The position numbers and the translations under genes are program-made. The notes under the pieces are model-generated. The model worked only from the letters and a program-made list of their open reading frames with translations. It was not told the DNA's origin and searched no databases. Below, in pieces: positions 24,810-33,269 of a stretch of DNA of 64,000 nt. The DNA is taken from positions 124,001 through 188,000 of the forward strand of contig DXXG01000007.1 of assembly GCA_019416455.1 (NCBI GenBank), read 5' to 3'. The number at the start of each line of letters is the position of its first letter. Within the stretch, counting starts at the first letter, position 1. This DNA is from Clostridiales bacterium. GTDB lineage: Bacteria > Bacillota > Clostridia > Oscillospirales > Acutalibacteraceae.

Positions 24810-27092
24810 ATGGACGAACAGAAGATTCAGTCAAATCTAAAGAAACTGATAGTCGTGTTTCTTGCAATTTGTTTACTGATCGGAGGTATTGCCCAGTATT
24901 TACTTAGCTCCGTCTCAGATCTGTATATAGAGTCCGTACAGGGACGGCTGGAAGAACGAGCCCATCAATACAAAAATTCCTTTTTATTTAAAACAAACTC
25001 TGATTTGCAGTCCCTGCGCGCCATGGCCTGCATGCTGGAAGATACCATTGAAGAAAGCGACTCAGCGAAGGCAGCAGGAAGCCGGCTTACATACCTGTGG
25101 GACGCCAGCGAAACAGCCGGATTTACCCAGCTATGCTACTTTAACCCCTACGGAGAAGGGATGCGGTTATCTTCTCAAAAAGAGGTGATCGCGCTTAAAA
25201 CCGACGAAGAGGCTGACGAGATGCAGTCTGTTATTCAGCAGGCGCTGCAAGGAGAATCTCTCTGTTCTCAGGCTTTCTACGATCCAAACCTGGGATACAA
25301 TACGATCGCTTATGCCACTCCGGTTTACACCGACGAGGAAATCAGCGGCGTTTTAGTCTGCTCTGTCAGCATGGAATCCTATGCGGATATTCTTTCCTCC
25401 ATCAGCTCCGTCAGTGATATTGGTGCAGTCGCCGTACTAAGCAGCGATGGAAAAGTGTTGGCCTCCACAAGAACGCACCAGACTAAGGGGTTTTACCGGC
25501 TGGAAGGGTCTTCCTATCTAACCGAGGAACTGCAAGGCAAATTTATGGAGGCTCTGTCTGGGGATGACACCCAGTTTTTTGAATTTGACTTTAATGGGAT
25601 AACCGCATATGCCTGCATCATGCCCATGGATATGTGTTCGGACAAGATCATGATCGTGGACACAGATAAAGGCGTCAGCGATGCCATGTCAGGCGTTGTG
25701 AACTATGCGCATCTGATCGGCATCCTATTCGCTGCCACAGCTATTTTGTTTGTGCTGGCGGTACTCTACATCAACCGCCGTCACAACGTGCAGCTGCGCC
25801 GGATCGCGTACCACGACAGATTGACCGGAGCCTATAACCGTCATAAATTCTTCCAGCTCCTAGATCAAAGGAAAAAGAAGTCCACAGAGTACGCTGTGGC
25901 TGTGATCAATATACGAAAATTCAAATACATCAATGAGATGTTCGGCACGGACCGCTCCAATCAGCTCCTCAAAGATATCTGTGAGGTTCTGAAACAGCAT
26001 ATGGAGCACGGAGAATTTTTCTGCCGGGATACAGCGGATACTTTTGCGGTATGCCTGAACACCTCGGATAGAGACACGGTGTGCCAGCGTCTGGAGACCA
26101 TCTTCGCGGCACTCAAAGACTGTGGAAGAAGTATCCTTCACACATATCCCATCTCCTTCTATGGCGGCTGCGCCACTACCGAGGACTGCTCCGACAAAAA
26201 CAATAACGAGGAACTGATGAGCCATGTGATGCTGGCACTTAATTACGCAAAGCAATCCCAGCAGTCCACCGTCTCCTTTTATGATTCCAAGATACATGAG
26301 AAAGAAATGCTGCAACACTACATCGAAAATCGTATGGAGTGGGCACTTGAACATGGCGAATTCCAGATGTTCCTTCAACCCCAAATGGATCTTCGCCAAA
26401 ATTCTCTCTGTGGCGCTGAGGCACTGGTCAGGTGGATCGTGGATGGGAAACAGACCATTTTTCCTGACCAGTTTATCCCTGTTTTTGAACGCAATGGATT
26501 CTGCGTCCAGCTGGATTACTACATGGTAGAGCAAGCATGCAAACAGATCCGGGCTTGGATGGATGACGGATTATCTCCTGTTCCCATTTCAGTGAACCAG
26601 ACCAAATTGTTACTTTACGTAGATGATTATGTAGAGCGCATATGCGCCATCACCCAGCGTTATGGTGTCCCCAACCGATATATCACCTTGGAGATCCTGG
26701 AAGGACTGGCGCTGGAAAATCTGGAAAAGGTATCTGACTGCATCGATCAACTGCACCGCCATGGGTTCCATATTTCCATGGATGATTTTGGCACCGGATA
26801 TGCATCTTTGACCACATTGAGCCATCTTGAAATTGACGAGCTGAAACTGGATCGATCCTTTTTGATCCAGGCGGATCAATACGCGGAAAACAAGCGCCGC
26901 AAGATCCTGGAAGTCGTTATCGAGGTGGCAAAACGGCTGCATATCTCTACCGTAGCCGAAGGGATCGAAACAGAGAATCATGTGAAGCTCATGCGTGAGA
27001 TGAACTGTGACTATGGGCAGGGCTATTATTACAGCCGGCCGATCCCTGCGGCAGAGTTCACCGACACATTTTTACACACGAATACCCCCTGA
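24810..27092 (+). CDS. Membrane GGDEF(degenerate)-EAL protein, probable c-di-GMP phosphodiesterase
   Basis: A signalling enzyme of 760 residues that probably hydrolyses cyclic-di-GMP. Membrane segments at about 13-33 and 299-320 flank a Cache-like extracytoplasmic sensor. The GGDEF domain (about 330-490) keeps its fold markers but reads CRDTADTF at the catalytic loop, so it cannot make c-di-GMP. The EAL domain keeps the catalytic set: EALVRW with Glu537, the Asn of SVNQT, Glu of LEILEG, DDFGTGY, the Lys of LKLDRSF, VAEGIET and GQGYYYS. An AAGAAGG box lies 8 bases before the ATG. First of five c-di-GMP genes in a row on this strand. Confidence 0.88.
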   Translation: MDEQKIQSNLKKLIVVFLAICLLIGGIAQYLLSSVSDLYIESVQGRLEERAHQYKNSFLFKTNSDLQSLRAMACMLEDTIEESDSAKAAGSRLTYLWDASETAGFTQLCYFNPYGEGMRLSSQKEVIALKTDEEADEMQSVIQQALQGESLCSQAFYDPNLGYNTIAYATPVYTDEEISGVLVCSVSMESYADILSSISSVSDIGAVAVLSSDGKVLASTRTHQTKGFYRLEGSSYLTEELQGKFMEALSGDDTQFFEFDFNGITAYACIMPMDMCSDKIMIVDTDKGVSDAMSGVVNYAHLIGILFAATAILFVLAVLYINRRHNVQLRRIAYHDRLTGAYNRHKFFQLLDQRKKKSTEYAVAVINIRKFKYINEMFGTDRSNQLLKDICEVLKQHMEHGEFFCRDTADTFAVCLNTSDRDTVCQRLETIFAALKDCGRSILHTYPISFYGGCATTEDCSDKNNNEELMSHVMLALNYAKQSQQSTVSFYDSKIHEKEMLQHYIENRMEWALEHGEFQMFLQPQMDLRQNSLCGAEALVRWIVDGKQTIFPDQFIPVFERNGFCVQLDYYMVEQACKQIRAWMDDGLSPVPISVNQTKLLLYVDDYVERICAITQRYGVPNRYITLEILEGLALENLEKVSDCIDQLHRHGFHISMDDFGTGYASLTTLSHLEIDELKLDRSFLIQADQYAENKRRKILEVVIEVAKRLHISTVAEGIETENHVKLMREMNCDYGQGYYYSRPIPAAEFTDTFLHTNTP

Positions 27093-27142
27093 CTCCCGCT
27101 GTGGATCAGGTTCAGTAGTAAAGGAGAATTTGTAAAGTCGAC

Positions 27143-27207
27143 TCCTCATACATCACACGCGTTGTTTGTACATAAAAGGACTTTTGCCTGTCAGTAATGT
27201 ATGAGGA
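27143..27207 (+). repeat. Long-loop inverted repeat just before a ribosome site
   Basis: TCCTCATACAT (27143-27153) and ATGTATGAGGA (27197-27207) are exact complements with a 43-base loop. The right arm ends only a few bases before the AAGGAGG of the next gene, so the stem could tune translation or hold a ligand-binding loop. Function unknown. Confidence 0.55.
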
Positions 27208-27219
27208 ACCTAAGGAGGA

Positions 27220-28569
27220 ATGCACATGCTTGCCGATCAGCTGATACAATTAGGACAGCATGAGAATGATTGGGAATATTGGGAACAAACAGATAAGGAG
27301 ATCGTATCCGGCCATTGGATCATTGAACTCGAAAAGGACAAACCCCCACGTCTTTACTGCAATGCTGTTGTCCTGAAGTGCTTGGGCATTTCGGCGGATA
27401 AAGATCCGGAAACATACTACACCATGTGGCAAGAGAATATTTTTTCTTCCCACATCGCGGAGATGCAGCGGCATGTCAATGAAATGATCGAAGGAAAAAG
27501 AGGAGATATCACATATCCCTGGAAAAGCCCGGCTGGAAATACTCTGTATCTACGCAGCATCGGCATGCGGGATACACGCTATCAAAATGGGATCCGGCTG
27601 GTAGGAACGTTCCAGGATGTGACAAGCATCATATACAGCGAACAAATCAGCAGGCACACATACCTGAAATCAGATTACTTACTGCAAATCCTGGCAGACA
27701 CCTTCGAGGCTGTCCATGTGATCCAGTTTGACAAAGGCATCATCATGCCTGTTCACTCGATCATGCCGTTATTTTGGAGTGAGACCGAACTTGATATTGT
27801 TCGCTATCTTGAACTTATGCGGCAGTTTATACCGCCAAAAGACTGCGAACACATTCGAAGATGCATTATTGAGCGTAAAGTGTTTGATAATAGCGGAAAT
27901 TGTGTGACCAAGTACTCATGGGATTTTAAAAGCGATGCCCTAAAAAAAGACGGCTGGTATAATATCCTGCTAAGTTTAGATCCCAACGTCAGCCAAGACG
28001 ATATGATCGTTGCGGTCCGGGACATTTCCGAACTGGAAAACAACAAAAATGCTGTCACCACCCTAAAGCACATATCGGAAATGGATGGGCTTACTAATAT
28101 TTATAACCGCTTTGCCATTGAGAAAAAAATAAGCAAACATATTCTGAAACACCCAGACGAGCCGGGCCTTGTGATGCTGCTGGACCTGGATAATTTCAAA
28201 CAGGTAAATGATGTATTTGGGCATATTGAAGGAGACAATTTCCTCATCGAATTAGCAAAGAAATTGAAAAAAATATGCCGAAGTACCGATATTATCAGCC
28301 GGCTTGGCGGCGATGAGTTTATGATTTTTATGTGCTGTGTGCAAGAACAGGATATTGAACCTCTAGTTTCTCGTATTATCCAGAGTTTGCGAAAGAAGTA
28401 CTGCCAGTCTGACATTACTTTTGAGGTAACCGCTTCTGTGGGAATCGCCCATTATCCAAAAGATGGCAAATCCTTCTCTGAACTTTACCATTGTGCGGAT
28501 CTGGCACTTTACGACGCGAAGCGCAAAGGGAAAAATCGTTATTCGAAATATAAAGATATCGCTTTGTAA
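27220..28569 (+). CDS. PAS-GGDEF diguanylate cyclase
   Basis: A soluble enzyme of 449 residues that should make cyclic-di-GMP from two GTP. The N-terminal about 280 residues look like two PAS/PAC-type sensor units (LVGTFQDVTSII ends the first, IVAVRDISELENN ends the second) with no membrane segment. The GGDEF domain is intact: RLGGDEF with the motif at residues 363-367. The inhibitory I-site RSTD lies at the correct distance before it, so product inhibition is expected. A strong AAGGAGG precedes the start. It lies between two phosphodiesterase-type genes in the same orientation. Confidence 0.9.
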   Translation: MHMLADQLIQLGQHENDWEYWEQTDKEIVSGHWIIELEKDKPPRLYCNAVVLKCLGISADKDPETYYTMWQENIFSSHIAEMQRHVNEMIEGKRGDITYPWKSPAGNTLYLRSIGMRDTRYQNGIRLVGTFQDVTSIIYSEQISRHTYLKSDYLLQILADTFEAVHVIQFDKGIIMPVHSIMPLFWSETELDIVRYLELMRQFIPPKDCEHIRRCIIERKVFDNSGNCVTKYSWDFKSDALKKDGWYNILLSLDPNVSQDDMIVAVRDISELENNKNAVTTLKHISEMDGLTNIYNRFAIEKKISKHILKHPDEPGLVMLLDLDNFKQVNDVFGHIEGDNFLIELAKKLKKICRSTDIISRLGGDEFMIFMCCVQEQDIEPLVSRIIQSLRKKYCQSDITFEVTASVGIAHYPKDGKSFSELYHCADLALYDAKRKGKNRYSKYKDIAL

Positions 28570-28578
28570 CCACCCACT

Positions 28579-28630
28579 CAGGGCGATCGATGATACCGCG
28601 TTCCAGAGGAATATTCTGCCCTGAACGCGG
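28579..28630 (+). promoter_or_regulatory. Possible H-type pseudoknot in the leader before the next gene
   Basis: CAGGGC (28579-28584) pairs with GCCCTG (28618-28623), and CCGCGTT (28596-28602) pairs with AACGCGG (28624-28630). The order of arms is that of an H-type pseudoknot with adjoining 3' arms, which would allow coaxial stacking. The simpler alternative is only the second stem as a hairpin. It lies in the 193-base gap (28570-28762) between two c-di-GMP genes; no terminator T-run follows. Confidence 0.4.
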
Positions 28631-28762
28631 CGGCAGCACCGCATCATTACCACGACAAGTATTAAAGAGTGCAAAAAAGATTTCGTTTGACATGCAGACT
28701 CGTGCTATCCCGGAGGCTCTTTCACACCGAAAAAAATATTACAGACTGAGAGAGGTTACGAT

Positions 28763-31621
28763 GTGAGATATTTAAAAGACAAAGTTGTTTTATGGGTAGT
28801 TAGTATCGCGCTGATACTCCCTCTCCTTCCGATCCATGCGCAGGCGGCGTCTGACCGTGTTGTGCGTGTGGGCTTCCCCATCCAGGGCAATATATCCTAT
28901 ATCGACGAAAACGGCGATTATGCCGGATATCTGGTGGACTATTTAGAACAGTTGACCCTATTCACCGACTGGGAAATTGAGTATGTTCAGGCAGAAGGAG
29001 ATCTCAACACTCAGATTTCCACCCTGCTGGATCAGCTTGAGAGCGGTGAAATCGATATGATGGGTACTATGAACCGCAATGAGTCTCTGGAAGAGAGGTT
29101 CCTGTACCCCAACTATGGCTATGGTTCTACATTTACGGTAGTAGCTGTTAAAGATGATTCCAGTTATATCTACGAAGATTTTTCCAACTGGAATGGAATC
29201 ACCATCGCATCCTACCCTGGACTGGATTCGAGAATGGAGCTATTCGAACAGTACGCGCAGGTCAATGGATTTACTTATGAAGTTGTTAACTACGACAGCT
29301 TCGATGAAGTGATAAATGCCGTTCGTACCGGCGAAGTGGACGCAGCACTTCAGGTAGATATTTCCATGCTGGATGAATTGAGAAGTATCGGACGCTTTTC
29401 TCCAACTCCCTATTATTTTGCATTGTCCCCTACTCGTCAGGATCTGCTCCCGGAACTGAACTCTGCCCTGGAGATCATGACCCTTTCCAATGAAAATCTT
29501 CAGCAGGAATTGTATGAGCGTTATTTCATGAACACCGATTATTTTCGTGCCTCCCAGGAGGAATTGGACTATATCCAGTCCCTGGGGACCCTTCGTGTTT
29601 TATTTTTTGAAGGGAACGCGCCGTTTCAATATATTAAAGACGGTGAGTTGACCGGATTTTCCGTAGAGTACTTTAACGACTTTGCCGAAAGCGTAGGGCT
29701 TGACTATGAGGCCGTACTGGAAGATGACGCAGAGGAAGCAAGCCAGTTGATAAAGGATAATCAGGTGGATTTGATTGCCTGCATCGCAACGGATTCCGCT
29801 CTTTCCTATGAACAGGGCATCCGTTTATCCCTTCCGTATTTTCACAGCTACGCAAGCCGAACTTGTTCCACGGGTCATGACCACGCAGATGAAGAAGTTC
29901 TGGAATTCGACATGAACACGGAGAAAATGTTGAAAAAACTCCAATCCGATCAGGACACATGCAGCTGGATAGATGAATATTCTCTGAATTATTACCTGCG
30001 CAAGAAAGCGGTTTATGACGATATCGCAACAGACTGGGCGGATACAGAAGAGTTTTCATACGCTGTTGCCGTGGTAAATACCCTGCCCAATACCGACATG
30101 ATGGTCTCGCTCTTAAACCAATTTTCCAGCTCCATCAGCAGCAAGGACACTCAGGCTCGTCTGTCCACTTATCTTTCGGATGAAATCGACTACACCCCTG
30201 CGGAATGGATCTTAGCAAACAGGGGACTGATTACCATCGCTTTATTGATCCTGTTTTTCTTCGTCATTGTGTTGATTTTCTTCAACTACCACAAAAAAAT
30301 GGCGTATAACGCACTGGTCAACGAAAACAAACTGCTCCAGCTTTCCAGCTATGACGAATTAACAGGAGCCTATAACCGAACCTATTTCTGCAAGCTGATG
30401 GATGAAAAGATCAAAAATCACCAATCATGGGCACTTATCGCCTTAAACATCCACAACTTCAAGTACATTAACGATACTTACGGCACAGCCAAAGCAGATC
30501 AGCTTCTCTGCAAAATAAAAGATATCCTGCACAGTGATCTGAAAGACGGCGAGCTGCTCTGCCGCCCCATAGCGGACTCTTTTTATCTAGCCATCTCAGA
30601 ATACAGGTCTGAGGATATCATAGGGCGTATCAACAGACTGGAACCCTCTTTGAAAGAAATGGCGGATGATCTACTGGACGGCTACCGGCTGTCTATTTAC
30701 TGGGGCGCGATTTCTTCCGCCACATCTCCGGACCTGTCCAACGTCCAGGCAAATCTGAATTGCGTCATTGTGGCATTGGCGCACGCGAAGCAGTCAGGAG
30801 ACAGCAATATTTGCATCTATAACGATTCCGTTCATCAGCAGGAACAGCTGCGCCAATACGTTGAAGCAAATAAATATCGCGCTCTTGAAGATGGAGAATA
30901 TCAAGTTTATCTCCAACCCAAAATGGATCTGCGCACGGGAAACATAGACAGTGCGGAAGCGTTAGTTCGTTGGCAAACCAGAGACCGGGGCCTGTTATTC
31001 CCAGACCAATTCATTCCCTTGTTTGAACAGAGCGAGTTCTGTAAACACTTGGATCTTTACATGCTGGAAAAGTCTTGTCAGCTGTTAAGGGAGTGGATGG
31101 ATGCAGGAAAATCCCCTATATCGATCTCCATCAACCAAACAAAATCCCTTTTTGTCAGCAATGACTACCTGGACAAGCTGCTGGAGATCACCTCCCGCTA
31201 CCAGATACCGCCTCAGTATATCGTGCTGGAAATCCTGGAAGGATTGGCATTTGAGAACATTGCGGAATTAAACAATACCATCTCCCGTCTCCATCAAGCC
31301 GGATTCCGGGTGTCTATGGACGATTTTGGCTCTGGCTACTCATCCCTGAACACTCTCGGAAAGCTGCATATCGACCAGATCAAACTAGACCGCATGTTCT
31401 TAATGGATTTAAGGGACGATCAAAGATCTTCTCAAAAAGATGTGATGCAGTTGATCTTTGCGCTGGCCCAAAAATTAGGCGTTGAGACGGTCACCGAAGG
31501 GGTGGAGACCCAAGAGGATGAAGCGTTGATCCGATCAATGGGCTGTGATTACGGTCAGGGCTATTATTACAGTAAGCCTATCCCTGCTCAAGATTTCTAC
31601 AATACTTTCTTAAAGGGATAA
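28763..31621 (+). CDS. Tandem periplasmic-binding-domain GGDEF(degenerate)-EAL phosphodiesterase (copy 1)
   Basis: A ligand-sensing, membrane-bound c-di-GMP phosphodiesterase of 952 residues. A signal peptide ends near AQA at residue 29. Two SBP_bac_3-like solute-binding domains follow (about 32-255 and 270-470), then one membrane segment (about 487-508). The GGDEF domain is degenerate (CRPIADSF near 600). The EAL domain keeps EALVRW (Glu732), SINQT, LEILEG, DDFGSGYSSL, IKLDRMF, VTEGVET and GQGYYYS. The start is GTG, with GAGAGG 7 bases upstream; an ATG two bases earlier is followed at once by TGA. It is a clear paralogue of the gene at 33270. Confidence 0.88.
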   Translation: MRYLKDKVVLWVVSIALILPLLPIHAQAASDRVVRVGFPIQGNISYIDENGDYAGYLVDYLEQLTLFTDWEIEYVQAEGDLNTQISTLLDQLESGEIDMMGTMNRNESLEERFLYPNYGYGSTFTVVAVKDDSSYIYEDFSNWNGITIASYPGLDSRMELFEQYAQVNGFTYEVVNYDSFDEVINAVRTGEVDAALQVDISMLDELRSIGRFSPTPYYFALSPTRQDLLPELNSALEIMTLSNENLQQELYERYFMNTDYFRASQEELDYIQSLGTLRVLFFEGNAPFQYIKDGELTGFSVEYFNDFAESVGLDYEAVLEDDAEEASQLIKDNQVDLIACIATDSALSYEQGIRLSLPYFHSYASRTCSTGHDHADEEVLEFDMNTEKMLKKLQSDQDTCSWIDEYSLNYYLRKKAVYDDIATDWADTEEFSYAVAVVNTLPNTDMMVSLLNQFSSSISSKDTQARLSTYLSDEIDYTPAEWILANRGLITIALLILFFFVIVLIFFNYHKKMAYNALVNENKLLQLSSYDELTGAYNRTYFCKLMDEKIKNHQSWALIALNIHNFKYINDTYGTAKADQLLCKIKDILHSDLKDGELLCRPIADSFYLAISEYRSEDIIGRINRLEPSLKEMADDLLDGYRLSIYWGAISSATSPDLSNVQANLNCVIVALAHAKQSGDSNICIYNDSVHQQEQLRQYVEANKYRALEDGEYQVYLQPKMDLRTGNIDSAEALVRWQTRDRGLLFPDQFIPLFEQSEFCKHLDLYMLEKSCQLLREWMDAGKSPISISINQTKSLFVSNDYLDKLLEITSRYQIPPQYIVLEILEGLAFENIAELNNTISRLHQAGFRVSMDDFGSGYSSLNTLGKLHIDQIKLDRMFLMDLRDDQRSSQKDVMQLIFALAQKLGVETVTEGVETQEDEALIRSMGCDYGQGYYYSKPIPAQDFYNTFLKG

Positions 31622-31700
31622 TCTCCTCATCTTATCGTGTACTTTTGAAAATCTCGGATTCACCAACCAAAATTTAATTTTCTGAAGGGTGATGTAAACT

Positions 31701-33083
31701 ATGGAGTCAAGTACCGTCCTAAAAAAGAGATTCGGTATTATTCTATACATTGCTGCCTTTTTGGTCGTAGAATTGGTATTTGGCTATTTCATTCTGGAAT
31801 CCAGACGCATTTTCTTGGAAAACTCCATCAAAAATGGGAGTTATCTGGCCCAGGCTCAAACCGAAAAAATTGAAACGCAGATGGAGGGGTATGCCTTTTC
31901 CGTGGAGCTGGCGGGAAAGTATCTGGACGAGATGGTCGATCAGCACACGTCTGAGGCACAAATCCAGGAATGGATGAAATCTTATTGCGAGAAGATCACG
32001 GACCGTTTTGGTGACAATGTGCTGGATATCTATGCCGTTCTGGATGGCAGTATCGTTGCCGCGAACCCGTGGGAAGGGGACGACGACTATGATTTCACAT
32101 CCAAATCCTGGTATACTGACGCTGTGTCATCGCCGGGATCCATTGTGTTTTCTGATTTGTATCAGGATGTTATCACTGGGAAGAACGTATTCACAATGTC
32201 GCTCGCCCTTTCCGATGCCAGCAATGTAGTTGCCATAGATGTATATCTCACCAGCGAGAATTGGATGGGATTTTCAGAGATAGCGGATGGCTACGGTTTG
32301 CTGGTCTACGACCCGAATCAAACGCTGGCGTATTCCCTCGGACATATAGATCTCGGCACCTTTCAGGAGGACGTTCTGGCCAACTCTTCTGATGAGGTTT
32401 CCTACTATGCGGGGGCTGTTAAAGAGGACTATGATCTTTATGTGTGCAAGCTGAGCAGCGGCTGGAGCGTGGCTATCGCGATTCCAAGAGAGAATCTGAT
32501 CTCCTCTAAACACATGCTCCTGATGAACCTGGGACTTGGCTTGAATGTTCTGAACATGGTGGTCACCATGACGTTCCTCTTCTGGAATATTCGCAACAGC
32601 AGATATCTTCGCCAGGATTCCTTGACCGGCCTTTTGAACAAATCGTATCTGCTGAAACAGATACGCAAACGGCTTAAAAGAACCAATGGTACATTGCTGA
32701 TAGCGGATCTGGACAACTTTAAAAAGCTCAACGACAGCTACGGCCATGACCACGGTGATCTGGTCATCATCCAGGTGGCGGAAATCTTACAGACTTGTTT
32801 CCGAAAAACAGACTGCATCGGACGGTTTGGCGGCGATGAATTTGTAATCTATGTGGACGAATTTCTTACAGACAATCTTCTGAACGACAAGGTGCAGAAA
32901 GCCATCTCCCAAGTGACGGAGCTGTCCAGGCAGTATCCCTTAAGTGATCTGACGATCAGCATCGGCGGCTGCCGCTGCAAAAAAGGTGATAAGTACAGCG
33001 AAGTGTTCAAGCTCGCGGATGAAGCGCTCTATATAGTCAAAAAAAGCGGAAAATGCGGATTTGCTATGAGCCACCATACATAA
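31701..33083 (+). CDS. Membrane Cache-GGDEF diguanylate cyclase
   Basis: A membrane-bound cyclase of 460 residues. Membrane segments at about 14-33 and 275-296 enclose a dCache-like sensor containing a DDYDFTSKSWYTDA segment typical of that fold. The cytoplasmic GGDEF domain is intact (GRFGGDEF, motif at 377-381), with an I-site RKTD at the proper distance. Cache domains usually bind small amino acids, carboxylates or similar ligands. An AAGGGTG box lies upstream. It stands between the two paralogous binding-domain phosphodiesterases. Confidence 0.9.
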   Translation: MESSTVLKKRFGIILYIAAFLVVELVFGYFILESRRIFLENSIKNGSYLAQAQTEKIETQMEGYAFSVELAGKYLDEMVDQHTSEAQIQEWMKSYCEKITDRFGDNVLDIYAVLDGSIVAANPWEGDDDYDFTSKSWYTDAVSSPGSIVFSDLYQDVITGKNVFTMSLALSDASNVVAIDVYLTSENWMGFSEIADGYGLLVYDPNQTLAYSLGHIDLGTFQEDVLANSSDEVSYYAGAVKEDYDLYVCKLSSGWSVAIAIPRENLISSKHMLLMNLGLGLNVLNMVVTMTFLFWNIRNSRYLRQDSLTGLLNKSYLLKQIRKRLKRTNGTLLIADLDNFKKLNDSYGHDHGDLVIIQVAEILQTCFRKTDCIGRFGGDEFVIYVDEFLTDNLLNDKVQKAISQVTELSRQYPLSDLTISIGGCRCKKGDKYSEVFKLADEALYIVKKSGKCGFAMSHHT

Positions 33084-33269
33084 AAGATCGAACGCTCTAC
33101 ATTGCCTTACAAATTTTGGCAGACGACTTGATTTTTTGATTTACTCTGGGTAAAATCAAATGCGATATAATTGTTCATTTTTCCTAATATGGAAGCGATG
33201 AGAAATTGTTTAAAGTCCATAGAATCATAGGGCCTTACAGATAACGCAGCAAAGGGCAGGTGACACAAC
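33084..33269 (+). promoter_or_regulatory. Leader region before the second binding-domain phosphodiesterase
   Basis: This 186-base gap contains a TATAAT-like -10 (GATATAATTG near 33163) with no good -35, and an imperfect inverted repeat TTGATTTAC/GTAAAATCAA near 33138-33161. No riboswitch core could be recognised. A weak AGGTG ribosome site precedes the next ATG. Confidence 0.35.
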
